A stretch of 64,000 nucleotides of DNA from Iamia majanohamensis. Lineage in GTDB: Bacteria > Actinomycetota > Acidimicrobiia > Acidimicrobiales > Iamiaceae. Below the pieces are notes generated by a model that was given only the letters and a program-made list of their open reading frames with translations, did no database searches and was not told the DNA's origin. The position numbers were made by a program, and so were the translations under genes. This document shows positions 16,607 through 24,464 of the stretch, in pieces. The stretch spans positions 4,340,001-4,404,000 of the forward strand of contig NZ_CP116942.1 of assembly GCF_028532485.1 (NCBI RefSeq). Direction: 5' to 3'. Within the stretch, counting starts at the first letter, position 1. Every line of letters begins with the position of its first letter.

Positions 16607-17122
16607 ATGATCACCCTCGCCGAGCTCGAGTCCGTCGCCCCCGAGGTGGCGACGCCCATCCGCCAGAGGCTGGAGGCCACCGGCATCGGCCTGGTCGCCA
16701 CCGTGCGCCGGGACGGGTCGCCCCGCATCAGCCCGTTCGAGGTGAGCGTCGTCGACGGCTCCCTCTACGTGGGGTCGATGCCGGGGGCGGCCAAGGCCCG
16801 GGACCTCGACCGCGACCCCCGTGCCGCCCTGCTCACCCCGGTGGCCGACAAGGACGACCTGGGCGGCGAGGGGAAGCTGTTCCTCCACGTCCGCCGCCTC
16901 GACGACCCGGCCGAGCGGGCTGCGGTCACCGCCGGGGTCCTCGAGGGCACGGAGATGGACGAGGACGACCTGGGCGACTCCCCGCTCTACGAGCTGCGGA
17001 TCACCGGGGCCGCGTGGCAGCACGTCGACGGCGACGCGTGGGACACGCTCTCGTGGTCGCCGGCCCACGGCGTCCGCCACCGCCGCCGGGAGGGCCCGAC
17101 CGGGGCGAGCGTCGACGTCTGA
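16607..17122 (+). CDS. PPOX-class (pyridoxamine 5'-phosphate oxidase-fold) protein
   Basis: A 171-residue split-barrel flavin/F420-binding protein. ATG 16607 follows a GGGAGAGG Shine-Dalgarno sequence. The strands GLVATVRRDGSPRISPFEVSV and the AKARDLDRDPRAALLTP segment are typical of F420-dependent or FMN-dependent PPOX proteins. The catalytic role and substrate are unknown; actinobacterial members include F420-dependent biliverdin and quinone reductases. It lies between rsgA and the GDPD gene on the same strand. Confidence 0.82.
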   Translation: MITLAELESVAPEVATPIRQRLEATGIGLVATVRRDGSPRISPFEVSVVDGSLYVGSMPGAAKARDLDRDPRAALLTPVADKDDLGGEGKLFLHVRRLDDPAERAAVTAGVLEGTEMDEDDLGDSPLYELRITGAAWQHVDGDAWDTLSWSPAHGVRHRRREGPTGASVDV

Positions 17123-17190
17123 TCGGGCTGGGCGCCACCCGGCAGGGCGTCCCAGGACCTCGGAGTGGTCGCGCACCACCTGCGGTGGGG

Positions 17191-17196
17191 CACGCT
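17191..17196 (+). promoter_or_regulatory. Likely -10 hexamer (CACGCT) before leader ORF
   Basis: CACGCT stands 6 nt before ATG 17203, the start of a 9-codon ORF, not before the GDPD start, suggesting the mRNA begins at the leader ORF. Confidence 0.35.
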
Positions 17197-17202
17197 CGTC
17201 GC

Positions 17203-17232
17203 ATGCTGACCCTGTTCGGCGCCGAGCGATGA
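17203..17232 (+). CDS. Possible 9-codon leader ORF coupled to GDPD
   Basis: ATG 17203 opens MLTLFGAER, and its TGA (17230-17232) overlaps the GDPD ATG as ATGA. The ATG sits where a leaderless transcript would start. A second leader ORF of identical length and arrangement precedes the P450 gene at 35337. It probably serves translational coupling rather than making a functional peptide. Confidence 0.35.
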   Translation: MLTLFGAER

Positions 17233-18011
17233 CGACGAGCCCGCCCCAGGCCCTCCACCCGTTCCTCCGGGTCGACGGCCCCGCCGCCTTCGCCCACCGC
17301 GGCGGGGCGGCCGAGGCGCCCGAGAACACCATGGCCGCCTTCGCCCACGCCGTGGACCTCGGCTACCGCCACCTCGAGCTCGACGTGCGGGCCACCGCCG
17401 ACGGCGAGGTGGTGGTGTTCCACGACGCCACCCTCGACCGGGTCACCGACGCCACCGGGCGGCTCCGCGCCCGGACCCTCGCCCAGCTCGACGGGGTCCG
17501 CGTCGCCGGCACCGAGCCCGTCCCCCGGCTGGCCGACGTGCTGTCGGCCTGGCCCGAGGTCCGGGTCAACATCGACCCCAAGGAGGACGCGGTCGTCGCG
17601 CCCCTCGTCGAGCTGCTGGGGCCGGGCGACCTGCTCGACCGGGTGTGCGTCACGTCCTTCTCCGACCGCCGCCTGGCCCGGCTCCGACGCGCCGTGGGCC
17701 CCCGCCTGTGCACCGCGCTCGGCCCCGCGGCCATGGCCCGTCTCCGCCTGGCCGCCAGCGGCGTGCCCACCCGGCGCCTCCGGGGCGGCGTGGCCCAGGT
17801 CCCGCCCCGTCTGCGCGGGGTCGAGCTCCTCGACGCGGCCGTGGTCCGCACCGCCCACCGGCTCGGCATCCCGGTCCACGTGTGGGTGGTCGACGAGGCG
17901 GAGGAGATGGAGCGCCTCCTCGACCTCGGGGTCGACGGGCTGATGACCGACCGCCCCACCGTGCTGCGCGACGTCCTCCGGCGCCGGGGCCTCTGGCCCG
18001 AGGCGCCCTGA
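17229..18011 (+). CDS. Glycerophosphodiester phosphodiesterase family protein
   Basis: A 260-residue GDPD-domain protein. The active-site pattern is complete: AHRGG with the catalytic His, APENTMAAF, the metal-binding ELDVRATADGEVVVFHD block (Glu, Asp, His), and the C-terminal VHVWVVDEAEEMERLLDLG and DGLMTDRP. It should hydrolyse deacylated phospholipids to glycerol-3-phosphate and an alcohol. No signal peptide, so cytosolic. Translation appears coupled to the 9-codon leader ORF through ATGA. Confidence 0.92.
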   Translation: MTTSPPQALHPFLRVDGPAAFAHRGGAAEAPENTMAAFAHAVDLGYRHLELDVRATADGEVVVFHDATLDRVTDATGRLRARTLAQLDGVRVAGTEPVPRLADVLSAWPEVRVNIDPKEDAVVAPLVELLGPGDLLDRVCVTSFSDRRLARLRRAVGPRLCTALGPAAMARLRLAASGVPTRRLRGGVAQVPPRLRGVELLDAAVVRTAHRLGIPVHVWVVDEAEEMERLLDLGVDGLMTDRPTVLRDVLRRRGLWPEAP

Positions 18012-18039
18012 CCGCCGGCACCCGGCCCCTCCCCCGGGA

Positions 18040-18092
18040 ACCGCAACCCTGGTGGGCGGCCGGCGTCCGGGATCACCGCCGTCCCCGGGCCG
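18040..18092. repeat. Single intergenic palindromic repeat
   Basis: CCGCAACCCTGGTGGGCGGC matches the left end of the 16423 repeat at most positions; the following GGCGTCC...GGACGGCGG-like bases can pair. One copy only, between the GDPD and crotonase genes. Confidence 0.45.
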
Positions 18093-18164
18093 GGGCCCCG
18101 ACCCCGGGGCCCGCCGACGGCGGAGCCGCGAGACTCGGCCCCACCACGGACCACGGAGGACCCC

Positions 18165-18824
18165 ATGACCAGCCTGGACCGCGACGGCGAGGTGTGGATC
18201 CTCGACCTCGGCGACGGTGACAACCGCTTCGACCCCACCACCGTCGACGAGGTGGGGGCCGCCCTCGACCAGGTGGCCGCCTCCGAGGCACCCGCCGCGC
18301 TGGTGACCACGGCGTCGGGGAAGATCTGGTCCAACGGCCTCGACCTCGACCACCTCTCGGCCGCGGGCGAGGGCTGGGTGGACTACGTGCAGTCGGTGCA
18401 GGCCCTGTTCGCCCGACTCCTCCGACTGCCCGTCCCCACCGTCGCCGCCATCCAGGGCCACGCCTTCGCCGCCGGCGCCATGTGTGCCCTGGCCCACGAC
18501 GTGCGGGTCATGCGCGCCGATCGGGGCTACATCTGCCTGCCGGAGGTCGACCTCGGCATGCCCTTCAGCGACGGCATGGTGGCGCTCATCTCCGGCTCGC
18601 TCGCCCCCGCCGCCCTCCACCGCATGGCCGTGCTGGGCGAGCGCATCCCCGGACCCGAGGCCGTGGCCCTCGGCGTGGCCGACGCCGCCGTCCCCCTCGA
18701 CCAGGTCCGCGACGAGGCCGTGGGCCGGGCCACCGCGCTGGCCGGGAAGGCGGGTCCGACCCTCGCCACCCTTCGCCGCACCTTCCACGGCCGGGCCATC
18801 GACCTCCTCGACCCCCCGGGCTGA
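18165..18824 (+). CDS. Enoyl-CoA hydratase/isomerase family protein
   Basis: A 219-residue crotonase-fold protein, shorter than classic ECH (about 260) and like delta3,delta2-enoyl-CoA isomerases. GKIWSNGLDLDHL provides the oxyanion-hole strand, VAAIQGHAFAAGAMCALAHD the second, and CLPEVDLGMPFSDGM carries the Glu expected to be catalytic. ATG 18165 follows GGAGGA. It would move or hydrate a double bond in an acyl-CoA; I favour isomerase, from the length and the PEVDLG motif. Confidence 0.85.
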   Translation: MTSLDRDGEVWILDLGDGDNRFDPTTVDEVGAALDQVAASEAPAALVTTASGKIWSNGLDLDHLSAAGEGWVDYVQSVQALFARLLRLPVPTVAAIQGHAFAAGAMCALAHDVRVMRADRGYICLPEVDLGMPFSDGMVALISGSLAPAALHRMAVLGERIPGPEAVALGVADAAVPLDQVRDEAVGRATALAGKAGPTLATLRRTFHGRAIDLLDPPG

Positions 18825-18846
18825 CGACCCGGGAGGGTGCGGGTCC

Positions 18847-19680
18847 TCAGGGGACGTAGGGCAGGGGGTCCTCGGCGCGCACCGCGGGCGGGTCGGGCAG
18901 CGCGAGCGACGAGGTGACCGTCAGGTCCTCGTGCACGTGGACCAGCTCGCCGCTGTCCATGAGGCGCCAGTCGTCGTGGCCGTCCATGGGCTCGGAGGCG
19001 ACGACGACGGACCGGTGAGGGTGGTCGGAGGTGACCTCCATCAGCTCGCCCCGGGCCCGGAGGCCCGCACCGTCGGCGGGGCCGCCCGCGGCCCGGTCGA
19101 GGACGTACAAGCGGTGGTGGTCGGGGTAGCGCAGGGCCCACAGGTCGGTGGGCGTGGCCAGCACCAGGTTCAGCGAGAAGAGGGGGACGTGGGCGGCCAG
19201 CCACCCCGCGGCGGCACTGATCCCGGCCCCGACGTCGCCGTCGTGTCGGTCGATCTCCCGGGTGACCAGGGCCATGTAGCGCTCGGAGTCGGTGTCGCCC
19301 TGCACCATGGCCATGGCGTCACCCAGCTCGGCCTCCAGCGCACCCAGCCCCTCGAACCCGCCGTTGTGGGCCATCACCCGCCCGTCCATGGCGAAGGGGT
19401 GGGTGTTCTCGGTGCGGAGCTCGCCGGTGGTGGCCACCCGGACGTGGGCCACGAAGGTCGTCGACTCGACCGTCTTGGCCTCGCGGATGAACTCGACGTC
19501 GGAGTAGGCCGCCACCGGCTCCTTGTCGACGACGGGCTCGCCGGCGGCGGTGAAGTGGCCCAGACCCGTCCCGTCGGGGTTGCGGCGCCCCTGGAACTGG
19601 AGGCTGTCGGGGGCGTCGAGCAGCCAGAAGGTGGCGTGCACCCGGTGCGGGCCGGCGCTGAGGCCGAAGAGGCGGCACAT
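18847..19680 (-). CDS. Class II glutamine amidotransferase (YafJ-like)
   Basis: A 277-residue Ntn-hydrolase domain with the nucleophile Cys2 directly after the start Met (MCRLFGLSAGP). FVAHVRVATTG and MAHNGGFEG carry the Arg and Asn-Gly oxyanion residues of the family, and QGDTDSERYMAL is the usual Asp region. There is no synthetase domain, so ammonia would pass to an unknown partner, or the protein is a stand-alone amidase. Its ATG overlaps the APC permease stop (TGATG), so the two form an operon. Function beyond glutaminase chemistry is unknown. Confidence 0.87.
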   Translation of the reverse strand: MCRLFGLSAGPHRVHATFWLLDAPDSLQFQGRRNPDGTGLGHFTAAGEPVVDKEPVAAYSDVEFIREAKTVESTTFVAHVRVATTGELRTENTHPFAMDGRVMAHNGGFEGLGALEAELGDAMAMVQGDTDSERYMALVTREIDRHDGDVGAGISAAAGWLAAHVPLFSLNLVLATPTDLWALRYPDHHRLYVLDRAAGGPADGAGLRARGELMEVTSDHPHRSVVVASEPMDGHDDWRLMDSGELVHVHEDLTVTSSLALPDPPAVRAEDPLPYVP

Positions 19681-21140
19681 CAGTCGTCGGCCTCCAGCTC
19701 GTCGACGGCCTCGGGGTCGGTGTCCCACGAGGGCTTGCGGAGCCGGTAGATGAGCTGCGGGGGCAGGGACAGGAGGATGACCCCGCCGGCCACGATGGCC
19801 GCGTAGGTGCCCGAGGAGAGGGTGGAGTAGCCGGCCGGCGGGGTGAGGCCGAGGACGATGGCCGCCACTGCGGCCAGGGCCCCGACCACGGCGATGACCG
19901 GCAGCCCCTTGATCCGGATGGGGCGGGGCACGTCGGGCTGGGTGCGCCGGAGCCGGATGGCCGAGGCGAACATGCACACGTACATGAGCATGTAGAGGCT
20001 GATGGACACGTCCTGGAGCAGGGCGAAGGCGGCCGAGGTGTTGGGCAGCACCACGAACACGAACGAGAGCACGCTGACGATCGCCCCCTGGAGCAGCAGC
20101 AGCGAGATCTGCACGCCCTCGGCGTTGGTGCGCTGCAGCCGCGGCGGCAGGTAGCCGGCTCGGCCCACCAGCCACATGGAGCGGCTGGGCCCGCCGATCC
20201 AGGCGATCGACGCGGCCAGCGCGCCCAGCACGAGCAGCCCCGAGAGGACGTAGGACATCGCCGTCACCCCGAAGCCGTCGGCGTAGACGGTGAACGCCTG
20301 CGACGCCCCCGAGGTCAGCTCCAGCGAGGCGTCGGGCACGGCCACGGAGATGGCGAGCGAGCCGAGCAGGTAGGTGGTGAAGACGGTCGCGGCGGCGAGC
20401 AGGACGGCCTTCAGGTAGTTCCGGGGCGGGCCCTTCATGCGGGCGATGTGGACGGCGTTCACCTCGAGGCCGGCGAAGGCCACGAAGGTCCCCACCACCA
20501 GGGCGATGCTCGACAGCCCGGTGAACGGCGGGGCGATGTCGGACAGGGCGAAGGTGATCTGCGACGGCTTCGCGTCGATCAGCCAGGCCGACATGAAGAA
20601 GATGAGGAACAGGGCGGGGATGATCGTGCCGAAGGCCAGGCCCAGGTTGCTGATGCCGGTCGAGGACCGCATGCCCCGCGACACCACCCACGTGGCCAGC
20701 CAGAACACGGCCAGCACCACGGTGCCCATGTACGCGCCGTTGGTGGAGAGGTCGGGCCGACCCAGGGCGCTGGCCAGGGCGGCGGCGCCGAACGACAGCA
20801 GCGACGGGTAGAGCGTCACGCTGTTCATGAAGACGAACCAGGTGGCCTGGAAGCCGGTGCGGTCGCCGAACGCGGAGCGGACCCAGACGAAGATGCCGCC
20901 CTCGTGGCTGGTGGCCAGCTCGGCCGACACCAGGCCCACGGGGACCAGGAACAGCAGGGCGGGCAGCAGGTAGACGGTGACCGCGCCGAGGCCGAAGCTG
21001 GCCGAGTCCGACAGCTGGGCGATGCTGCCCACGCTGGCGACCATGAGCATGGCCAGGGCGGGCCACGCCACCCGGCCCTGCCCGGCGGGGCCGTCGGCGG
21101 CGGCTGCGGTGCCGGGTGCGGTCTCGGGCGAGGTGGTGAT
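19680..21140 (-). CDS. APC-family amino acid/polyamine permease
   Basis: About 486 residues with roughly 12 hydrophobic segments. VASVGSIAQLSDSASFGLGAVTVYLLPALLFLVPVGL begins the APC fold (fragment given only to show the pattern), SAELATSHEGGIFVWV contains the consensus TM2 region, and SIAWIGGPSRSMWLVGRAGYLPP is the conserved loop. No ATG or GTG lies in a good position. ATC 21140 follows a strong GGGGGAGG at 4 nt and would give (M)TTSPETAPG, a normal cytosolic N terminus. The alternative GTG 21071 would start inside or just before TM1. It lies 11 bp after a small lipoprotein gene. Confidence 0.88.
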   Translation of the reverse strand: MTTSPETAPGTAAAADGPAGQGRVAWPALAMLMVASVGSIAQLSDSASFGLGAVTVYLLPALLFLVPVGLVSAELATSHEGGIFVWVRSAFGDRTGFQATWFVFMNSVTLYPSLLSFGAAALASALGRPDLSTNGAYMGTVVLAVFWLATWVVSRGMRSSTGISNLGLAFGTIIPALFLIFFMSAWLIDAKPSQITFALSDIAPPFTGLSSIALVVGTFVAFAGLEVNAVHIARMKGPPRNYLKAVLLAAATVFTTYLLGSLAISVAVPDASLELTSGASQAFTVYADGFGVTAMSYVLSGLLVLGALAASIAWIGGPSRSMWLVGRAGYLPPRLQRTNAEGVQISLLLLQGAIVSVLSFVFVVLPNTSAAFALLQDVSISLYMLMYVCMFASAIRLRRTQPDVPRPIRIKGLPVIAVVGALAAVAAIVLGLTPPAGYSTLSSGTYAAIVAGGVILLSLPPQLIYRLRKPSWDTDPEAVDELEADD

Positions 21141-21151
21141 GTCGCCTCCCC

Positions 21152-21559
21152 CTACCCGTCGCCGTCCACGGGGGCGAGCTCGGCGACCTCGGCCTCGAAG
21201 GCCGGGAGCTCGTCGGGGCAGTAGGTCTGCACCACGAGCCGGGCGTAGGTGACGGCGTCGGCGGTGATGACCTTCCGCCGCCCCTGGGCCAGGTTCCCCC
21301 GCAGCACCAGCTCCGCCGGCGTGGTCGACGCCTCGAACGCCCGGCACACCGTCGGCGCCTCGGATCCGTACAGCGACGCAGCGACGTCCACGGTCAGACG
21401 GGGTGCGACACCGGCCTGCCGGGTGGCGTCGACGAGCTGCTCGGCCCGCTCCCGCTCCTGGGCCTGCTCCTGGTCGTTCGGGGAGCCGCACCCGACCACC
21501 ACCAGCAGGGCGAGCGCGGCGACGGCGGCCCGGACCCAGGTGTGTCGGTGAGGAGCCAT
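21152..21559 (-). CDS. Small secreted lipoprotein, function unknown
   Basis: 135 residues from ATG 21559. Signal peptide with Arg after HTWV, hydrophobic AAVAALALLVVV and lipobox VVGC; mature part begins GSPNDQEQ. Gln/Glu-rich helix EQAQERERAEQLVDATRQAG, then a globular region with two cysteines (VCRAF, TYCPDEL) that may form a disulfide. No family recognised. It is the first gene of an operon with the APC permease and the amidotransferase, so it may be an extracellular partner of the transporter (weak inference). Confidence 0.7.
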   Translation of the reverse strand: MAPHRHTWVRAAVAALALLVVVGCGSPNDQEQAQERERAEQLVDATRQAGVAPRLTVDVAASLYGSEAPTVCRAFEASTTPAELVLRGNLAQGRRKVITADAVTYARLVVQTYCPDELPAFEAEVAELAPVDGDG

Positions 21560-21714
21560 CGGTCCCCCGTCCGGGTCGCGGTCGGCGTCTCGCCCCGGGA
21601 GGCCCGCTCCGCAGCCCCCGGCGGCGGAGTGTAGGGGTCGACCTGCGACGGGCCGGCGACCCTGGGCGGCGACGACCGCTGACGAGCGTCGCAGGGACGG
21701 AGGCACCCGGGGCC

Positions 21715-23373
21715 TCAGGTCCGGTCGGCGGGGAGGACCGGGGGTGGGGCGCCGTCGGTGCGGGACCCGGACGTGGTGCCCCGGGCGTGACCGGGCGGGT
21801 GGTCGGCCGGGGCGACCGGGGCCCGGGGCGGGGCTCCGGCCGCAGCGGTCGTCGGCGCCGCCCCGCCGAGGGGGGGCGCGCTGGCGACCGGCGGGGCAGG
21901 GGGTGGCGGGGGCATCCCGTCGGCCGGGTCGCCGAGCCCGCCGACCGTGGGACCGGCCGGGACGCTCGGGCGGCCGGCCACGCCCCGGTGGCGGTCGCGG
22001 GCGACCTCGCTCATGGCCCGCTCGGCCCGGTCGGTCAGGTCGAGCGGGCGGTCGCTCGGCTGGCTGGCGGCCACGCCCACCCGCGGCGACAGGGAGAGCA
22101 TCTCGCCCGCGGCGGCCAGCGGCTGGCGCAGCGCCTCGGTGATGCGGTGGGCGGCGTCGGCCGCCTCGTACTCCGACGTGGGCGCGGGGAGCAGGACGGC
22201 GAGCTCGTCACCGCCCAGGCGGCACACCAGGTCGTCGGGCCGGACCGCGACCCGCACCCGACCGATGGCGGCGACGAGCACCGACTCGGCCAGGCGGGGC
22301 TCGAGGGCGGCGGTGGCGGCGGCGAGGCCGCCGAGGTCGATGGCGAGCAGGTGGCAGCGCCGGGGCCCCTTCAGCTCGCGGGCCAGCTGGGCCACCAGGT
22401 GGGCCCGGTTGGCCGCACCGGTGGCCGACTGGTCGTCCATGCGTCGGCGGGCCTCGGCCTCCTGGCGGCGCTGGGCGGTCACGTCGCGGGCCATCAGGTA
22501 GGCCACGCCCTCGCCCAGGTCGGGCTGGACGTCGACCTCGAGCCACACCGGGTGGCCGTCGGCGTGGACCGCAGGCAGCTCGACCAGACCGGGGTCGAGC
22601 CGCCGGAACGAGTCACCCCCCGGGCCGCCGCCGGGGGCGCCGCCGGAGAGGATCTCCGCACCGGGACGCCCGACCAGGTCGTCGGGCGTGAGGCCGAGGA
22701 TCTCGGTGCTGGCCCGGTTGACCGAGCGGATCCGTCCCGTGCGCATGTCGATGCTGGCGATGAGGTCGCTGGACGCGGCGATCACCGTCTCGGCCAGGCG
22801 CCGCTGCCGGCGGATGGCCCCCACGGTCGATCCCATGAGCACCCCCACCAGCACCACGACGCCCACCCGGAACACGGTGGGGCCGAGCACCAGCGGCACG
22901 TCGGTCCGGGCCTGGACCAGGACCATCCACCCTGCGGTGAGTGCGCCGCCGGCCAGGCCCCCGGCCAGGCCGCCGGCCCGGCCCCACCGCACCGCGGCCT
23001 CGGCCGCCAGCACGATCGGCAGCAGGCCGGCCGGGTGGCCGGGGTCGGTGCTGAGGGTGGCGAGGAGCAGGAGGACGACGACGGCGTCGCCGGCCATCCC
23101 CAGCGCCCCCGTGCGCCGCAGGACCGTGAGGCCGCGGTCGCGGTGGAGGGCGATCTCGCTGGCCAGGCAGACGAGGGCCAGCACCACCGTCGGCGCCCAC
23201 CGGGCCGCCGGGGCGACGGTGCCCGGGTCGAGAACCGCCTGGGCGGTGGTGGCCGCCAGGGCCCACAGCCGGCAGCGTGCGATGCCCCGCTCCACCTGCC
23301 GCCGGGCGCGCTGGTCCGCCTCGGTCCGTCGCCGGGCCAGCTCCCGGCCCCGTGCCGCCGTCGTCTTCGCCAT
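21715..23373 (-). CDS. Membrane PAS-GGDEF protein (degenerate diguanylate cyclase)
   Basis: A 552-residue protein from ATG 23373. A basic N-terminal helix (RELARRRTEADQRARRQVERG, part of it) leads to six or so hydrophobic segments (for example VVVLLLLATLS, GLLPIVLAAEAAV, VFRVGVVVLVGVLMG). Then comes a PAS domain (ETVIAASSDLIASIDMRTG... GLTPDDLVGRP) and a GGDEF domain whose signature is GGDEL and whose usual DxLTGLxNR entry is degraded to SATGAANR. A Pro-rich low-complexity tail follows. GGDEL can be active, but the weakened nucleotide region suggests a sensor or degenerate cyclase. Divergent from the HD protein gene. Confidence 0.8.
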   Translation of the reverse strand: MAKTTAARGRELARRRTEADQRARRQVERGIARCRLWALAATTAQAVLDPGTVAPAARWAPTVVLALVCLASEIALHRDRGLTVLRRTGALGMAGDAVVVLLLLATLSTDPGHPAGLLPIVLAAEAAVRWGRAGGLAGGLAGGALTAGWMVLVQARTDVPLVLGPTVFRVGVVVLVGVLMGSTVGAIRRQRRLAETVIAASSDLIASIDMRTGRIRSVNRASTEILGLTPDDLVGRPGAEILSGGAPGGGPGGDSFRRLDPGLVELPAVHADGHPVWLEVDVQPDLGEGVAYLMARDVTAQRRQEAEARRRMDDQSATGAANRAHLVAQLARELKGPRRCHLLAIDLGGLAAATAALEPRLAESVLVAAIGRVRVAVRPDDLVCRLGGDELAVLLPAPTSEYEAADAAHRITEALRQPLAAAGEMLSLSPRVGVAASQPSDRPLDLTDRAERAMSEVARDRHRGVAGRPSVPAGPTVGGLGDPADGMPPPPPAPPVASAPPLGGAAPTTAAAGAPPRAPVAPADHPPGHARGTTSGSRTDGAPPPVLPADRT

Positions 23374-23539
23374 GGCAGGACCATCGGCCGCACCACCACC
23401 CTCCGTGATGGGTCTCCTGACCCAAAGTGGTGGGCGTCGCCGTCGCGGCCCGGGGTGACCGGGGGCACGGGCGGCCGTAGGCTCGTCCGGGCGGACGGCA
23501 CCTCCGGTGTCGTCGGACCGCTCCCGACGGAGGCCAGCG

Positions 23540-24100
23540 ATGACCACGACCGAGCCCGACACCTTCACCCGCATGGACGAGTCCACCGCCGAGCAGTGGG
23601 CGGTCATCGGCAAGGCGACCATCGAGAACCAGCCGCGGGTGGCCGACCAGTTCCTCACCATGCTGCGCCAGCTGGAGGCCATCACCGACGGCTTCGCCAC
23701 CGACCAGCTCACCCACGCCTGCCAGACCGCGACCCTGGCCGAGAAGGCCGGCGCCGACGACGACATGGTCTTCGCCGCCCTCTGCCACGACATCGGCAAG
23801 GTCGTGAGCGTGTTCAACCACCCGGCCATCGCAGCCGAGATGATCAAGCCCTACGTCTCCGACGACGTGTACCACGCCATCCTCTTCCACCAGGACTTCC
23901 AGGGCCGGCACTACTACGAGCACTTCGGCAAGAGCCCCGACCTGCGCGAGCAGCACCGGGGCCAGCCCTGGTACGGCCTGGCCGAGCAGTTCGCCGACGA
24001 GTGGGACCAGGTGGCCTTCGACCCCGTCGCCGAGACCTACCCCCTCGAGCACTTCGAGCCGCTGGTGCGACGCCAGACGGAGATGCCCCGCACCATGTGA
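23540..24100 (+). CDS. HD-domain protein, PhnZ/MIOX-like diiron oxygenase candidate
   Basis: A 186-residue HD-superfamily protein; ATG 23540 follows GGAGG. Metal ligands expected of the family are visible: LTHACQTA (His), CHDIGK (His-Asp), FNHPAIAAE (His), LFHQDFQ (His) and EWDQVAFDP (distal Asp). The FxxHP and FHQDFQG elements and the small size resemble mixed-valent diiron oxygenases such as PhnZ and inositol oxygenase rather than phosphohydrolases. If so, it would oxidatively cleave a C-C or C-P bond using O2. This is inferred from motif pattern; a nucleotide phosphohydrolase remains possible. Confidence 0.65.
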   Translation: MTTTEPDTFTRMDESTAEQWAVIGKATIENQPRVADQFLTMLRQLEAITDGFATDQLTHACQTATLAEKAGADDDMVFAALCHDIGKVVSVFNHPAIAAEMIKPYVSDDVYHAILFHQDFQGRHYYEHFGKSPDLREQHRGQPWYGLAEQFADEWDQVAFDPVAETYPLEHFEPLVRRQTEMPRTM

Positions 24101-24200
24101 GGGTCCCCCGGGCGGGCCCGGCGCAGAGTGGGACCACGCAGAGGAGCGGCGCTACGGTTCCGCCGCCGTCGCAGGGTGCGACGGCGGGGAGGGGACGGGG

Positions 24201-24443
24201 ATGCGCAAGGCGCTCTTCATCGTCGTGCTCGCGCTGGCTGTCACGCTCGTGGCGGGCTGCCAGCCGCGGGTGTTCAAGAGCTGCGACGAGGTCCACACGG
24301 TCTACAAGGGCGGCATCGCCCGGCCGGGCTATCGCCAGATCGGTCCGCCGCTGCGTCGAGCACCGCACGTGGACAAGGCCCTGTACGACGCCAACCGGGC
24401 GCGAGACCGTGACAAAGACGGGATCGGCTGCGAGGTGACCTGA
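24201..24443 (+). CDS. Excalibur-domain lipoprotein
   Basis: 80 residues. Signal peptide MRKALFIVVLALAVTLVAGC with lipobox VAGC; the mature part is an excalibur calcium-binding domain: SCDEVHTVYKGGIARPGY ... ALYDANRARDRDKDGIGCE, containing the DRDKDGIGCE EF-hand-like loop and two cysteines. Extracellular, membrane anchored; likely binds calcium. ATG 24201 follows GGGGAGGGGAC. Confidence 0.88.
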   Translation: MRKALFIVVLALAVTLVAGCQPRVFKSCDEVHTVYKGGIARPGYRQIGPPLRRAPHVDKALYDANRARDRDKDGIGCEVT

Positions 24444-24464
24444 GCCGGCGGCGAGCCGTGGCGG

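Noticed and set aside
14321-17332. A 1003-codon open frame on the minus strand across the LLM oxidoreductase, rsgA and PPOX genes
   Set aside because: Low-complexity Gly/Val/Asp translation with no motif; three well-supported genes on the plus strand explain the region.
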